64,000 nt of DNA from Methylobacterium brachiatum (GCF_020523825.1 NZ_JAJALK010000005.1:62001-126000), one strand, 5' to 3'; numbered from the stretch's first letter, positions 34,565-44,512 are shown. The notes: generated by a model not told the origin, from the letters alone. Made by a program: numbers and translations.

Positions 34565-36922
34565 TCATCCGGGCTGGATGAAGCTGTCGAGAACCATTTT
34601 CCGGCCGGCTTTATCGAAGTCAACGGTGAGCTTGTTGCCGTCGACGCCGGCGACGGTCCCGGGGCCGAACTTCATGTGGAAGACCCGCTGGCCGTCCTGG
34701 AACGCGGAGGGCGCGCCGGTCGACTTGGCGATCAGCTCGCCCTCGATCTGGCGCGGCCCGCCGGACCGGCCGCCCGGGGCGCTGCCGAAGCCGGACCGGT
34801 TGCCGGAGCCCGCGGCGGTGTTGGCCTGGGCGCGCTGCCAGCCGGGCGTGCCGTAGCTCGAGCCGAACGGCGTCGGGTTGCGGTCGAACCGCGAGGCGCC
34901 GGCCGAGAAATGCGCGGGCGCCTCGACCACGTCGACGGCCGATTCCGGCAATTCGTCGATGAACCGGGACGGGATGGTCGAGGACCACAGGCCGTGGATC
35001 CGCCGGTTGACCGCAAACGACAGCTTGGCGCGCTTGCGCGCCCGGGTCAGACCGACATGGGCGAGGCGCCGCTCTTCTTCCAACCCGGCCCGGCCGCTCT
35101 CGTCGAGCGCCCGCTGGTTGGGGAACAGGCCGTCCTCCCAGCCGGGCAGGAACACGGTGTCGAATTCCAGCCCCTTGGCGGCGTGGAGCGTCATCAGCGA
35201 GACCCGCTCGGCGCCCTCGGCCTCGGAGGCCTCCATCACCAGGGAGACGTGCTCCAGGAAGGCCGCCATGTCGGGGAATTCCTCCATCGAGCGGACGAAT
35301 TCCTTGAGGTTCTCCAGGCGGCCGGCGGCGTCGGCGGACCGGTCCTTCTGCCACATCTCGGTGTAGCCGGATTCCTCCAGGATGGTCTGGGCGACTTCGC
35401 TATGCGGCTGCGTCTCGATGAGGCGGGCCCAGCGGGAGAAGCTCTCGGTCAGCGCCCGCAGGGTCGCCCGGACCCGGGGCTTGAGCTCGTCGGTCTCGCA
35501 CAGGCGCTGGGCGGCGATCAGCAGCGGCAGGCGGTTGGCGCGGCCGTAGGTGTGGAGCTGCTGCAGGGTGGCGTCGCCCAGGCCGCGCTTGGGCGTGTTC
35601 ACGATCCGCTCGAAGGCGAGGTCGTCGCTGACATTCATGGTGACGCGCAGGTAGGCCAGCGCGTCGCGGATCTCGGCGCGCTCGTAGAAGCGCGGGCCGC
35701 CGATCACCCGGTAGGGCAGGCCGAGCTGGACGAAGCGATCCTCGATCTCGCGCATCTGCGCCGAGATCCGCACCAGCACGGCGATCTCCGAGAGCGGGTG
35801 CTGCTTGGCCTGCAGGGATTCGATCGCCTCGGCGAGCTGGCGCGCCTCCTCCTCGGAATCCCAGGCGCCGGTCACGGTGACGCGCTCGCCCGGCTCGTCC
35901 TCGGTGCGCAGGGTCTTGCCCAGCCGGCTCTCGTTCTTGGCGATCAGGCCCGAGGCGGCAGCCAGGATATGGCCGGTGGAGCGGTAGTTGCGCTCCAGGC
36001 GCACCACCACGGCGCCCGGGAAATCGTGCTCGAAGCGCAGGATGTTGTCGACCTCGGCGCCGCGCCAGCCGTAGATCGACTGGTCGTCGTCGCCCACGCA
36101 GGCGATGTTTTTTCGCGATTGCGCGAGCAGCCTGAGCCACAGGTACTGGGCGACGTTGGTGTCCTGGTACTCGTCCACCAGGATGTAGCGGAACCGGTCC
36201 TGGTAATTGGCCAGGATGTCCGGGTTCTCACGCCAGAGCTTGAGGCAAAGTAGCAAAAGATCGCCGAAATCGACGGCGTTGAGCGTCGCGAGTCGGGCCT
36301 GGTAGGCGGCGTAGAGCGCGCCGCCCTTGCCGAACGCGAAGGAGGTCGCCTCGCCCGGCGGGACCTGCTCGGGGCCGAGGCCGCGATTCTTCCAGCCGTC
36401 GATCGTGTGGGCCAGGGCCCGGGCCGGCCAGCGCTTCTCGTCGATGTTCTGGTCGGCGATCACCTGCTTCATCAGGCGCAGCTGGTCGTCGGTGCCGAGG
36501 ATGGTGAAGTCCGACTTCAGCCCGACCAGCTCGGCATGGCGCCGCAGGATCTTGGTGCCGATGGCGTGGAACGTGCCGAGCCAGGGCATGCCCTCGCCGG
36601 CCGGGCCGATCAGCGCGCCGATCCGGTGCTTCATCTCCCGGGCGGCCTTGTTGGTGAAGGTCACCGACAGGATGTCGTAGGGGCGGGCGCGGCCGGTGGC
36701 GATCAGATGGGCGATCCGGGTGGTCAGGACCCGGGTCTTGCCGGTGCCGGCCCCGGCCAGAACCAGCACCGGACCCTCCGTCGCCTCGACGGCGCGGCGC
36801 TGCTCGGGGTTGAGCCCTTCCAGATAGCTGGCGGCGTCCCGCCGGAGGGCGCCCATGGCGCGGGCGGCGATGGAGGTCGGAGCGCCGTCCCCGGCGGGCT
36901 GCGCGTGCGGGCCATTCTGCAT
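34565..36922 (-). CDS. uvrD: UvrD/PcrA-family ATP-dependent DNA helicase
   Basis: This 785-residue superfamily 1 helicase unwinds DNA 3' to 5' in nucleotide excision and mismatch repair. Motifs seen are Q-motif LNPEQRRAV, Walker A AGAGTGKT (57-63), VDEYQDTN, GDDDQSIYGWRGA, ERNYRST, GLEFDTVFLPGWEDGLFP and VGLTRARK. The Gly-rich linker after about 690 leads to a C-terminal Tudor-like segment (RVFHMKFGPGTVAGVDGNKLTVDFDKAGRKMV). The ATG at 36922 follows AGGGA. It is divergent from the asmA-like gene. Confidence 0.96.
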   Translation of the reverse strand: MQNGPHAQPAGDGAPTSIAARAMGALRRDAASYLEGLNPEQRRAVEATEGPVLVLAGAGTGKTRVLTTRIAHLIATGRARPYDILSVTFTNKAAREMKHRIGALIGPAGEGMPWLGTFHAIGTKILRRHAELVGLKSDFTILGTDDQLRLMKQVIADQNIDEKRWPARALAHTIDGWKNRGLGPEQVPPGEATSFAFGKGGALYAAYQARLATLNAVDFGDLLLLCLKLWRENPDILANYQDRFRYILVDEYQDTNVAQYLWLRLLAQSRKNIACVGDDDQSIYGWRGAEVDNILRFEHDFPGAVVVRLERNYRSTGHILAAASGLIAKNESRLGKTLRTEDEPGERVTVTGAWDSEEEARQLAEAIESLQAKQHPLSEIAVLVRISAQMREIEDRFVQLGLPYRVIGGPRFYERAEIRDALAYLRVTMNVSDDLAFERIVNTPKRGLGDATLQQLHTYGRANRLPLLIAAQRLCETDELKPRVRATLRALTESFSRWARLIETQPHSEVAQTILEESGYTEMWQKDRSADAAGRLENLKEFVRSMEEFPDMAAFLEHVSLVMEASEAEGAERVSLMTLHAAKGLEFDTVFLPGWEDGLFPNQRALDESGRAGLEEERRLAHVGLTRARKRAKLSFAVNRRIHGLWSSTIPSRFIDELPESAVDVVEAPAHFSAGASRFDRNPTPFGSSYGTPGWQRAQANTAAGSGNRSGFGSAPGGRSGGPRQIEGELIAKSTGAPSAFQDGQRVFHMKFGPGTVAGVDGNKLTVDFDKAGRKMVLDSFIQPG

Positions 36923-37091
36923 TCCGCTTCCCTGGACCAAATCGCGAACGGCGTCGAGGGTGTTCGGGGCGGGGCGGCCCTCTGGCGCCGTCCGGGACTT
37001 ATCGTGCTATGGCCGGTCGCAGGTTGCCCAGGGGGGCACGCGACGGCGGGGCATCACGGTGCCGCGACCGCGCGGGGTGGTTCGCGGAACG

Positions 37092-40000
37092 GTGAGCGTG
37101 CGTGATCTTCTGACCGCGCTGGCGGGCGCCGTCATCCTGGTTCTCGTCGCGGCGCTGGCCGTCCCGCCCGTCATCGATTGGCAGGCCCAGCGCGGCCTCG
37201 TCGACCGGGCGCTCGCCCGGTCCCTGGACGTTCCGGTCCGGACCGACGGCCGAATCGAGGTGCGGCTCCTGCCCTCGCCGCGGCTGCGCATCGACCGGCT
37301 GCATATCGGCACCGACCCGAACCGGCCGACCCTGGATGCCCGCTTCGTCAAGGCCGAGGTCGCGCTGGCGCCGCTGCTGAAGGGCGAGTTCCGCTTCACC
37401 GAGACGCGGGTGGGCCGCGCCGAGATCAAGCTCCCGGTGGCGGCGAGCGACGCCGTGCGGATCCCCTCCGACCTCGGCGAGGCCCTGCGGGCCCGCGACT
37501 TCGCCATCGAGGACCTGCACGTCCAGCAATTCCTCGTGACCACGCAGGTGCCGGCCACCGGCCGGACCGACCAGCTCTATGTCCAGGACCTGCACCTGCA
37601 GACCCCCGCTCTGATCGGGCCGTGGCGGGTGGAGGGCACGAGCGGCGGCGTCCCGTTCCGGGCGGTCAGCGGCACGCCGGGGGCCGACGGGCGGCTCGCC
37701 GTGAAGATCGCGGGCGGGGGCGACGCGCATCCGCGCTTCGAGGCGGATGCGCGCCTCGGCCTCGTGCCCAACGATGCCGACGGGACGACGCTGATCGAAT
37801 CCGAGGGCTCGGCCCGCCTCGTGGTCGGGCCGCCGACCCAGGCGGCCGGCCCCTATCTGCCGTTCTCGCTGGGCGGGACGTTCAAGGCCCGCGGCGCGCA
37901 GGTGCGGTTCGAGGGTGTCGAACTCGCGATCGATCCGGGCGGGCGCGCCCTGCGGTTCGCCGGCACCGGCCGGCTCGATCTGCGCCAATGGCGCGCCAGC
38001 CTGAACCTGGAGGGCCGCCGCCTCGACCTCGACGCCTTCCTGACCTCGCCCGAGGGCCAGAACCTGATCGCCCGCGGCGTCCCGGATCTCGGGCGCGGCC
38101 TGCCGGCGATGCTCGACCTCGATCTCGCGGTGGGCAGCCTGGTGCTCGGCGGCGAGGAATGGTCGAACCTGGCGCTCGCCGGCACCGTCGAGCGCACGGG
38201 CGGCCTGCTGCTGCGCCGCCTGTCCGCGGTCGGCCCCGGCGACGCGGCCTTGAATGTCACCGGCCAGATCGAGGCGGCACCGTTCCGCCTCACCGGCCCG
38301 GTGGCGCTGAATGCCCCCGATTCCGAGCCGCTCGGGCGCTATCTCCGCCGGCTCGGCCTGGAGGGGCCGCTGACCGCGCTCCTCGACGGGCGCCGGATCG
38401 AGGCGGCGGCCGACCTGTCCGCGGCGGCCTCCAGCCTGTCCCTGCGCAACCTGCGCCTCGGCCTCGGGCCGGCGCGCATCACCGGCAATGCCCGCTACAC
38501 CGCCGCGGAGGCGGGCGCGCGCGGGCGCTTCGACGCCCAGATCCGCGCCAGCGGCATCGACATCGCCGCCCTGCCGCCTCTGGGCACCACCCTCGGCAGC
38601 CTGCGCGACCACGACCTCGCCCTGACCCTCGAGGCCAAGGACGTGCGCTACGGCCCGGCCGGCTCGGGCAACGGCACGATCGCGGCGAGCATCCAGTCGG
38701 ACGGGTCGAGCCTGGTGGTCGACAGCCTCGACGTGGCGGACCTGGCGGGGGCGAGCGCGAAACTGTCCGGGCGGATCGGCGCGGACGGGACCGGCCGCGT
38801 CTCCGGGCGGCTGAAGGCCCCGGTGGCGGCGCCGCTGCTCGGCCTGCTCGAGCGGGTCTGGCTCGGCGAGATCCGCCTGCTGCCCGCCTTCCTGCGCGAG
38901 GCGCCCCTCGACCTCGCCGTCACCCTGGACCGGGAGGGCGGCGCGGCCGACGCCCTGCGCAGCCAGGCCCGGGGCAATGCCGGCGGCGGCACCCTCGACC
39001 TGACGCTCGCGAGCCGCGGGACGCGGATCGAGGGCGGCACCGCCACGCTCACCGCACCCCGGGCCGGCATCTGGTTCGGGCGCACCGACATCGCCGGCCT
39101 GCAGCAGCCCGCCGAGCTGCATCTGAGCGCCGAGCGGCCGGAGGCCGACACCCTCGCGCTGACCGTCAACGGCACGATCGCCGGCCTCAAGCTCGCCACC
39201 GCCCGGCCGATCCTGGTCGGCGCCGACGCGCTGCCGAATGCCGGCGCGATCCGGGCCGACACCGCCGACCTCGCCCCGTTCCTGACCCTGGCCGGCGCCG
39301 CCCGGCTGAGCCCCGGCGCCTGGCCGGCCGACCTGACCTTCGTGCTGGCCAAGGATGCCGGCGACATCGCCGCCGACACGACCGGCAGGATCGCCGGCAC
39401 CGCCTTGAGCGGCAAGGTTCTGCGGGCGCCGGGCGGAGCGCTCCGGGGACGCCTCAGCCTCGACCGCCTGTCGGTGCCGCAACTGGCCACAGCTCTGCTG
39501 CTGCCGCCGGACCCGGCCAAGGCAGACCGCTTCGGGCCCGCGCCGCAGCCCATCGCGCCGTTCGCCCTCGATGCCCGGGTCGCGAGCCTCGATCTCGGCC
39601 GCGGCCTCACCGCCACGGAGGCGAACGTGGCCCTCGGCCTGGCCGACGGCGCCCTGACCCTGCGCAACCTCACGGCCAAGCTCGGCGGCGGGCGGATCGC
39701 CGGCTCGGCCACGCTCACCCGGCGAGGGACCGAGGCATCGGTCTCCGGCGAGGGCGCGCTCGACGACGTCGCGCTCGCCACCCTGGCGGGGTCCAGCCCG
39801 ATCGGCGGGCGCCTGACCGCGTCCCTGCGCTTCTCCACCCAGGCGGAGACCGCCCCGGGCCTCGCCGATACCCTGTCCGGCAGCGGCAGCCTCACGCTCA
39901 AGGATTTGAGCGTGCCGCAGGCCGACCCGTCGGCCCTCGGCCGTGCCCTCGCCCGAGCGGTGGAGATCGACGATCCCCTGCGCGAAGGGCGGCTCCAGGC

Positions 40001-40550
40001 CCTGGTGGCCGAGGAACTCGCCAAGGGCGGCGCGCAGGCGAAGGCGCCGGCGAGCAGCCCGGCCACCATCGTCGGCGGGATCCTGCGGGCCGGCCCCCTC
40101 GACTTCGATTTCGGGGCCGCCCGCTGGTCCGGCACCCTCGGCTACGACCTGCGCGGCAACCGCCTCGATGCCCGCGGATTCCTGTCCGGCGGCCCGGTTC
40201 CCCGGGGCTGGAGCGCTGGCGCGCCCTCCGTCCAGCTCGGCTTTACGGGCTCCCTCGGAGCGCCCGAGCGCGTCCTCGATGTCAGCGCCCTGTCGAGCGG
40301 GCTCGCCGCCTTCGTGCTCCAGCGCGAGCTGGAGACCATCGAGCTGACCGAGGCCGACCAGGTCGAGCGCCAGCGCCGCCGGGCCCGGATCGAGATGGAC
40401 CGCGCCCGCGCCGCGGCCCTCAAGGCCGCCGCCGAGAAGGCGGCCGCCGAGGAAGCCGCCCGGCAGACCCGGGCGCGGGCGCAGAGCGAGGGCACGGCCG
40501 AGGGGCAGCCGGGCGCCCCGGAGGCCGCGCAGCCCCAGGGTCGGCCCTGA
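37092..40550 (+). CDS. AsmA-like envelope protein
   Basis: This 1152-residue protein belongs to the AsmA/TamB-like superfamily, which bridges inner and outer membrane to move lipids or assist outer-membrane assembly. It has one N-terminal transmembrane helix (LTALAGAVILVLVAALAVPP), then long repeating beta structure typical of a lipid-conducting groove. The AsmA_2-like C-terminal block includes GGGRIAGSATLTRRGTEASV and LSVPQADPSALGRALARA. The last 80 residues are Ala/Arg/Glu-rich and probably helical. The GTG start follows GGAAC; another GTG at 37098 is possible. Confidence 0.82.
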   Translation: MSVRDLLTALAGAVILVLVAALAVPPVIDWQAQRGLVDRALARSLDVPVRTDGRIEVRLLPSPRLRIDRLHIGTDPNRPTLDARFVKAEVALAPLLKGEFRFTETRVGRAEIKLPVAASDAVRIPSDLGEALRARDFAIEDLHVQQFLVTTQVPATGRTDQLYVQDLHLQTPALIGPWRVEGTSGGVPFRAVSGTPGADGRLAVKIAGGGDAHPRFEADARLGLVPNDADGTTLIESEGSARLVVGPPTQAAGPYLPFSLGGTFKARGAQVRFEGVELAIDPGGRALRFAGTGRLDLRQWRASLNLEGRRLDLDAFLTSPEGQNLIARGVPDLGRGLPAMLDLDLAVGSLVLGGEEWSNLALAGTVERTGGLLLRRLSAVGPGDAALNVTGQIEAAPFRLTGPVALNAPDSEPLGRYLRRLGLEGPLTALLDGRRIEAAADLSAAASSLSLRNLRLGLGPARITGNARYTAAEAGARGRFDAQIRASGIDIAALPPLGTTLGSLRDHDLALTLEAKDVRYGPAGSGNGTIAASIQSDGSSLVVDSLDVADLAGASAKLSGRIGADGTGRVSGRLKAPVAAPLLGLLERVWLGEIRLLPAFLREAPLDLAVTLDREGGAADALRSQARGNAGGGTLDLTLASRGTRIEGGTATLTAPRAGIWFGRTDIAGLQQPAELHLSAERPEADTLALTVNGTIAGLKLATARPILVGADALPNAGAIRADTADLAPFLTLAGAARLSPGAWPADLTFVLAKDAGDIAADTTGRIAGTALSGKVLRAPGGALRGRLSLDRLSVPQLATALLLPPDPAKADRFGPAPQPIAPFALDARVASLDLGRGLTATEANVALGLADGALTLRNLTAKLGGGRIAGSATLTRRGTEASVSGEGALDDVALATLAGSSPIGGRLTASLRFSTQAETAPGLADTLSGSGSLTLKDLSVPQADPSALGRALARAVEIDDPLREGRLQALVAEELAKGGAQAKAPASSPATIVGGILRAGPLDFDFGAARWSGTLGYDLRGNRLDARGFLSGGPVPRGWSAGAPSVQLGFTGSLGAPERVLDVSALSSGLAAFVLQRELETIELTEADQVERQRRRARIEMDRARAAALKAAAEKAAAEEAARQTRARAQSEGTAEGQPGAPEAAQPQGRP

Positions 40551-40706
40551 TCGCGCCATCGGACGTTTTGGCCCGGATCGCCGGTCCCCGCCTCGGAACG
40601 GCGAAGCGCGGCGGCAACCCCACTCTCTCCCGTCATCCCTAGCGAATTTAGGGAACACGGTCCGGATGGCTCTCGGCTGAAAGAGACGTCTGTCCGAGGC
40701 CGACAC

Positions 40707-40892
40707 GCGCTTCCCTCCCCCCTCTGCGGGGGAGGGTGGCCCCCGAAGGGGGTCGGGAAGGGGGAGCGACGCGGCAGAACAGGGCTTTGCCCGTCATGCC
40801 GGTCGCGCCCTCTGCTGAACCCGGGCTCCCCTCTCCCGACCCGGCCTGACGGCCGGCCCACCCTCCCCCGCAGAGGGGGGAGGGAGGCGCGC
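40707..40892. repeat. long inverted-repeat (BIME-like) element
   Basis: The two ends are inverted copies: the left reads CCCTCCCCCCTCTGCGGGGG, the right the reverse (CCCCCGCAGAGGGGGGAGGG). Each end also carries an internal hairpin (CCCCCGAAGGGGG; GGCCTGACGGCC). The same architecture occurs at 61561-61734. A pair of REP units in opposite orientation would give this form. Confidence 0.75.
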
Positions 40893-40935
40893 TTGGGGTT
40901 GGCCTTGATTCTCGTCCGGCAGCGATGTGGGAACA

Positions 40936-41049
40936 TCGTAGCCCCCATCCCGAGGCGCCGGAGCGCAGCGGAGGCCTCGAAGGAGCCTCCAGCCAACCGC
41001 GCGATCCCTGGAGGGCTCGCTCGAGGCCGCTGCGGGGCACCGCAGGATG
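40936..41049. repeat. second intergenic palindromic repeat
   Basis: The stretch runs from CATCGTAGCCCC to CACCGCAGGATGA. It contains GAGGCCTCGAAGGAGCCTCCAG and, further on, CTGGAGGGCTCGCTCGAGGCC-like inverted arms. It is a different family from the element just left of it. Such cccgaggcgcc/gaggcctcgaaggagg elements are frequent in Methylobacterium-type genomes. Confidence 0.6.
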
Positions 41050-41128
41050 AGGCAAGGGGGTGGGAAGGGCCGATCAGACGGGACGCAAGGCCCCCGGTGC
41101 CGACCGCTTATCCGCCCCTCGACGCTCC

Positions 41129-43264
41129 CTACGCCCGCCCCACCGCCATCAGCGCGAAGGCGTAGATCAGCGCCACCTCCTCCAGCCGGTCGAAGCGGCC
41201 GGCGGCGCCGCCGTGGCCGGCTTCCATGTTGATGCGCAGGAGGATCGGGCCGCCGCCGGTCATGGTGGCGCGCAGGCGGGCGACCCATTTCGCCGGCTCC
41301 CAGTAGGTCACCCGCGGGTCGGTGAGGCCGCCGAGCGCGAGGATCGCCGGGTAGTCCTTGGCGGCGACGTTGTCGTAGGGCGAGTACGACAGGATCGTCT
41401 CGAAGGCCGCAACGCTCTCGGCCGGATTGCCCCATTCGGGCCATTCCGGCGGGGTGAGCGGCAGTTCCGCGTCCAGCATGGTGTTGAGCACGTCCACGAA
41501 CGGCACGTCGGCGACGATGCCGGCGAACAGCTCCGGGGCCAGGTTGGCGACCGCGCCCATCAGCATGCCGCCGGCCGATCCCCCGTGGGCGACGATGCGC
41601 TTCTCCGCCGTGTAGCCGGCCGCGATCAGCGCCCGCCCGCAGGCGATGAAATCCGTGAAGGTGTTGGGCTTCTTCTCGCGCTTGCCGTCGAGATACCAGC
41701 GCCAGCCCTTCTCGGTGCCGCCGCGGACATGCGCGATGGCGTAGACGAAGCCGCGATCGACCAGGCTCAGCAGGTTGGTCCGGAAGCCCGCCGGCATCAT
41801 CGTCCCGTAGGAGCCGTAGCCGTAGAGCAGGAGCGGCGCGGAGCCGTCGAGCGCAAGGTCCCGGCGGTGCAGGAGCGAGATCGGTACCCGCTCGCCGTCC
41901 GGCGCGGTGGCGAACAGCCGGCGGGTGACGTAGGCGGCCGGATCATGCCCGCTCGGGACGTGCTGGCGCTTGCGCAGGGTCCGGTCGCGGCTGTCGCAGG
42001 CGTAATCCCAGGTCTCGGACGGGGTTGTCATGGACGAGTAGACGAAGCGGATCGTCGCCGTGTCGAATTCGTGCCCGCCCCGCAGGCCCAGCGCGTAGGC
42101 CTCCTCGGGGAAGGCGACGCTGTGCTCGGACTCGTCGGCGAGATCGCGCACGATGATCCGCGGCCGGGCGTTCTCGACTTCGAGGCGGATCAGGTGGCCG
42201 GCCAGCAGGTGCAGGTGGCGGATCATCACCCCGGGCCGGTGGGGCACGAGGTCGGTCCAGTTCGCCCGGCCGGGATCGTCCAGGGGGGCGGTGACGATCT
42301 TGAAGTCCTCGGCGCCGTCCGCGTTGGTCCGGATGTAGAGCCGGTCGCCGCGATGCTCGACGTCGTAGATCAGCAGCGGCTCGCGGGGCTGGACCAGCCT
42401 CAAGGAGCCCGAGGGCGCGTGCCGGTCGAGGAGCCGGATTTCGGAGGTCTCGTGGTCGCTCGCGGTCACGTCCAGGAAGGCGCCGGACTGAGTGCGGCCG
42501 ATATGGACGAAGTAGCCGGCATCCGGCTCGGTGTAGAGGGTCTCGTCGGCCGATTGCGCGGTGCCGAGGCGGTGGCGCATGACCTTGGCGGGTCGGTGAT
42601 TGGCGTCGAGGGCCACGTACCAGAAGCTGTGCCCGTCCGCGGCCCAGACGGCCTCGCCGGAGGTCGCCTCGACCCGGTCCTCGAGGTCGAGGCCGGTAGC
42701 GAGGTCGCGGACCTTGATCGTGTAGAGTTCCGAGCCCTTGGTGTCGGCGCTCCAGGCGAGCAACCGATGGTCGTCGGAATGGACCGCGGCGGCGATCTCG
42801 AAGAACGGCAGGCCCTCGCCCTCGCGGTCGCCGTCGATCAGGATCGTCTCGTCCGGGTCGGGGCCTGACTCCGGCACGTTCGGCGACGTGGACGGCCGCC
42901 GGCAGACCAGCGGGTGCTGCCCGCCCTCGCGGTGGCGGGTGTAATAGGCATAGGGCCCGTCGGGATCGGGCACGCCGCTCTCGTCCTCCTGGATGCGGCC
43001 GCGCATCTCGGAGACCAGCGCCTTGCGCAGGTCGGCGCTGCTGGCGAGCGCGACTTCCGCGTAGGCGTTCTCGGCCTTGAGGTAGGCGGCGATGTCCTCG
43101 GGGAGTGCGGCCGGGTCCTTGAGGACCGCCTGCCAGTTCTCCGCCTTCAACCACGCGTAGTCGTCGACGATCTCCCGTCCGTGGACGCTGAAGCGCCGCG
43201 GCCGGGGTTCGGCCACCGGCGCTTCGGTCCGGTGAGCATCAAAGCCGCGCCCGATCTCCGTCAT
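41129..43264 (-). CDS. ptrB: S9 family peptidase (oligopeptidase B-like)
   Basis: This 711-residue prolyl-oligopeptidase-family enzyme cleaves peptides after basic residues if it is a true oligopeptidase B. The N-terminal two thirds form the beta-propeller (DDYAWLKAENWQ at the start, YAYYTRHREGGQHP). The C-terminal alpha/beta hydrolase has the nucleophile in HGGSAGGMLMG, ADVPFVDVLNTMLD and SPYDNV, an Asp in GLTDPRV and His in MEAGHGG. The ATG at 43264 follows GGGAGA. It is convergent with the asmA-like gene. Cytosolic (no signal peptide). Confidence 0.93.
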   Translation of the reverse strand: MTEIGRGFDAHRTEAPVAEPRPRRFSVHGREIVDDYAWLKAENWQAVLKDPAALPEDIAAYLKAENAYAEVALASSADLRKALVSEMRGRIQEDESGVPDPDGPYAYYTRHREGGQHPLVCRRPSTSPNVPESGPDPDETILIDGDREGEGLPFFEIAAAVHSDDHRLLAWSADTKGSELYTIKVRDLATGLDLEDRVEATSGEAVWAADGHSFWYVALDANHRPAKVMRHRLGTAQSADETLYTEPDAGYFVHIGRTQSGAFLDVTASDHETSEIRLLDRHAPSGSLRLVQPREPLLIYDVEHRGDRLYIRTNADGAEDFKIVTAPLDDPGRANWTDLVPHRPGVMIRHLHLLAGHLIRLEVENARPRIIVRDLADESEHSVAFPEEAYALGLRGGHEFDTATIRFVYSSMTTPSETWDYACDSRDRTLRKRQHVPSGHDPAAYVTRRLFATAPDGERVPISLLHRRDLALDGSAPLLLYGYGSYGTMMPAGFRTNLLSLVDRGFVYAIAHVRGGTEKGWRWYLDGKREKKPNTFTDFIACGRALIAAGYTAEKRIVAHGGSAGGMLMGAVANLAPELFAGIVADVPFVDVLNTMLDAELPLTPPEWPEWGNPAESVAAFETILSYSPYDNVAAKDYPAILALGGLTDPRVTYWEPAKWVARLRATMTGGGPILLRINMEAGHGGAAGRFDRLEEVALIYAFALMAVGRA

Positions 43265-43657
43265 CGTATCTCCCGCCGGGTCCTGTCCGCCCGGTCCGGG
43301 CGCCCGGTCCTGGCATGTGTCGCGCCCGGGGCCGCGACGCAAGCCGCCGCGACGCCGGAGCCGGCCGCTGCCAACTTTAAGTTCGATCGAAGCAAGAGCG
43401 CATCTACTTCTGGATGGAAAATCTGATCCAATAGTGTCCGGGATCGGACGGATCGAACAGAACTTGGTAATCTCATTCGATCTTGTGGCCTAAAACTTCT
43501 TGTTGTACCTTGGTACAAGGGATCGATTGGTGCACGCGCGGCTTGGGGCCAGCACGTTCGCGTCGTGTACCCGTACGTCCCGGCGTGTGATCAGAAACAC
43601 GCACGAAACTGTCATTGCGCTGGCGAATACAGAGCCTCGCAATACATCGGGGGTATC
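43265..43657. other. divergent promoter region of ptrB and mucR
   Basis: About 390 bases with no gene. The part from 43370 to 43530 is AT-richer than the genes and contains the TTGTACC/GGTACAA inverted repeat at 43503-43518. MucR proteins are known to bind their own upstream AT-rich DNA, so this is a likely autoregulatory region. Confidence 0.5.
43503..43518. promoter_or_regulatory. operator-like palindrome upstream of mucR
   Basis: TTGTACC (43503-43509) and GGTACAA (43512-43518) are perfect inverted arms around TT. It lies 140 bases before mucR and 240 bases before the ptrB start. No regulator can be named. Confidence 0.45.
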
Positions 43658-44074
43658 ATGATAAGCGAAAACGGGAAACCCTTAGATCTTGTCGGCGCGA
43701 CGGCCGAGGTCGTGGCTGCCTATGTGCGTAACAATTCCATTCCGGTGAGCGAGCTCCGCCCGCTGTTCGGCAACGTCTACGCGGCCCTGAAGCGCGTCGC
43801 CGAGAGCCATCCGGTCACGGTGTCGGAGCCGGCCGTGCCGGTTGAGGCGTCGGTGACGCCGGATCACATCGTTTGTCTGGAGGACGGCCGGAAGTTCAAG
43901 TCGCTCAAGCGGCATCTCCGGGCGATGTACAACATGAGCCCCGAGCAATACCGCGCGAAGTGGAATTTGCCCGCCGACTACCCGATGGTCGCGCCGAATT
44001 ACGCCAAGACCCGCTCCGAGCTCGCCAAGGCGATCGGGCTGGGCCGGACCGACGCGCTGCGCGACGCCGCCTGA
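43658..44074 (+). CDS. mucR: MucR/Ros-family transcriptional regulator
   Basis: This 138-residue protein is a MucR-type H-NS-like regulator. The N-terminal region (VGATAEVVAAYVRNNSIPVSELRPLF) mediates oligomerisation. The DNA-binding part is CLEDGRKFKSLKRHLRAMYNMSPEQYRAKWNLP. Of the four zinc ligands in Ros (Cys, Cys, His, His), the second Cys is Asp and the second His is Met; some MucR relatives lack zinc in a similar way. The ATG at 43658 follows GGGGG; an upstream in-frame ATG gives no family sequence. Confidence 0.93.
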   Translation: MISENGKPLDLVGATAEVVAAYVRNNSIPVSELRPLFGNVYAALKRVAESHPVTVSEPAVPVEASVTPDHIVCLEDGRKFKSLKRHLRAMYNMSPEQYRAKWNLPADYPMVAPNYAKTRSELAKAIGLGRTDALRDAA

Positions 44075-44207
44075 GCCGGACCGGCCCAGACCTTCGGCAC
44101 AACCGGGGGATACGGGCGAGGGATACGGAACCGATGTCGGACGTTGGGTTTTGATCGCTCGTTTGTGCGATGCGGTCGAGACCCCGTCCGGCGCCGAGGT
44201 GCTGTGC

Positions 44208-44420
44208 ATGAACGCGTTTCCCGACCCGCGGGATGGTGATCCTGCGAAAGATCTCGAGCGGATGAACACCCTTCTCTCCGAATGGGCCGCGCGGTCCGCC
44301 ACCGACAGCGCCGCCCTGATCGATCGCTTCGAAGAATTGGGCTACCCGGTCCGCGGCAAGTCCGAGGACGAGATCGCCGAGATCCTGCGCCAGCCACCGA
44401 CTCGACCGCGCCGGACCTGA
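44208..44420 (+). CDS. small acidic hypothetical protein
   Basis: This 70-residue ORF has GAGG 8 bases before its ATG. The sequence (DLERMNTLLSEWAARSATDSAALIDRFEELGYPVRGKSEDEIAEILR) looks like a compact helical protein and not a shadow. It has no known domain. The UBA-like IDRFEELGY pattern may be chance. It lies between mucR and the DUF6456 gene, all in the same direction. Coding status is probable but not certain. Confidence 0.55.
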   Translation: MNAFPDPRDGDPAKDLERMNTLLSEWAARSATDSAALIDRFEELGYPVRGKSEDEIAEILRQPPTRPRRT

Positions 44421-44512
44421 TTCTTCTGTTAGGCAAAAAGTCCTTGACTTCGTGGGGGTGTCCTGCAAGGGTCGCGGCCGGTCGAGCCTGCGTACCATGG
44501 TGGGAACAAATC

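Larger units (their letters stand above)
40551..41128. other. intergenic stretch filled with palindromic repeats
   Basis: Convergent genes (asmA-like, S9 peptidase) are separated by about 580 bases. These contain two distinct repeat families (40707-40892 and 40936-41049). No gene is supported. Confidence 0.6.

Noticed and set aside
34229..34623. Minus-strand ORFs of 80-90 codons between uvrD and phoH
   Set aside because: They overlap one another in different frames and have Arg/Ala/Pro-rich, shadow-like composition.
36999..40706. 1235-codon minus-strand ORF opposite the AsmA-like gene
   Set aside because: It has biased, repetitive composition and no domain; the plus-strand frame has a transmembrane start and AsmA-like features.
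40707..41049. CRISPR-like repeat cluster
   Set aside because: Units are inverted pairs of different length without regular spacers; they are REP/BIME-type elements. No cas genes are present.
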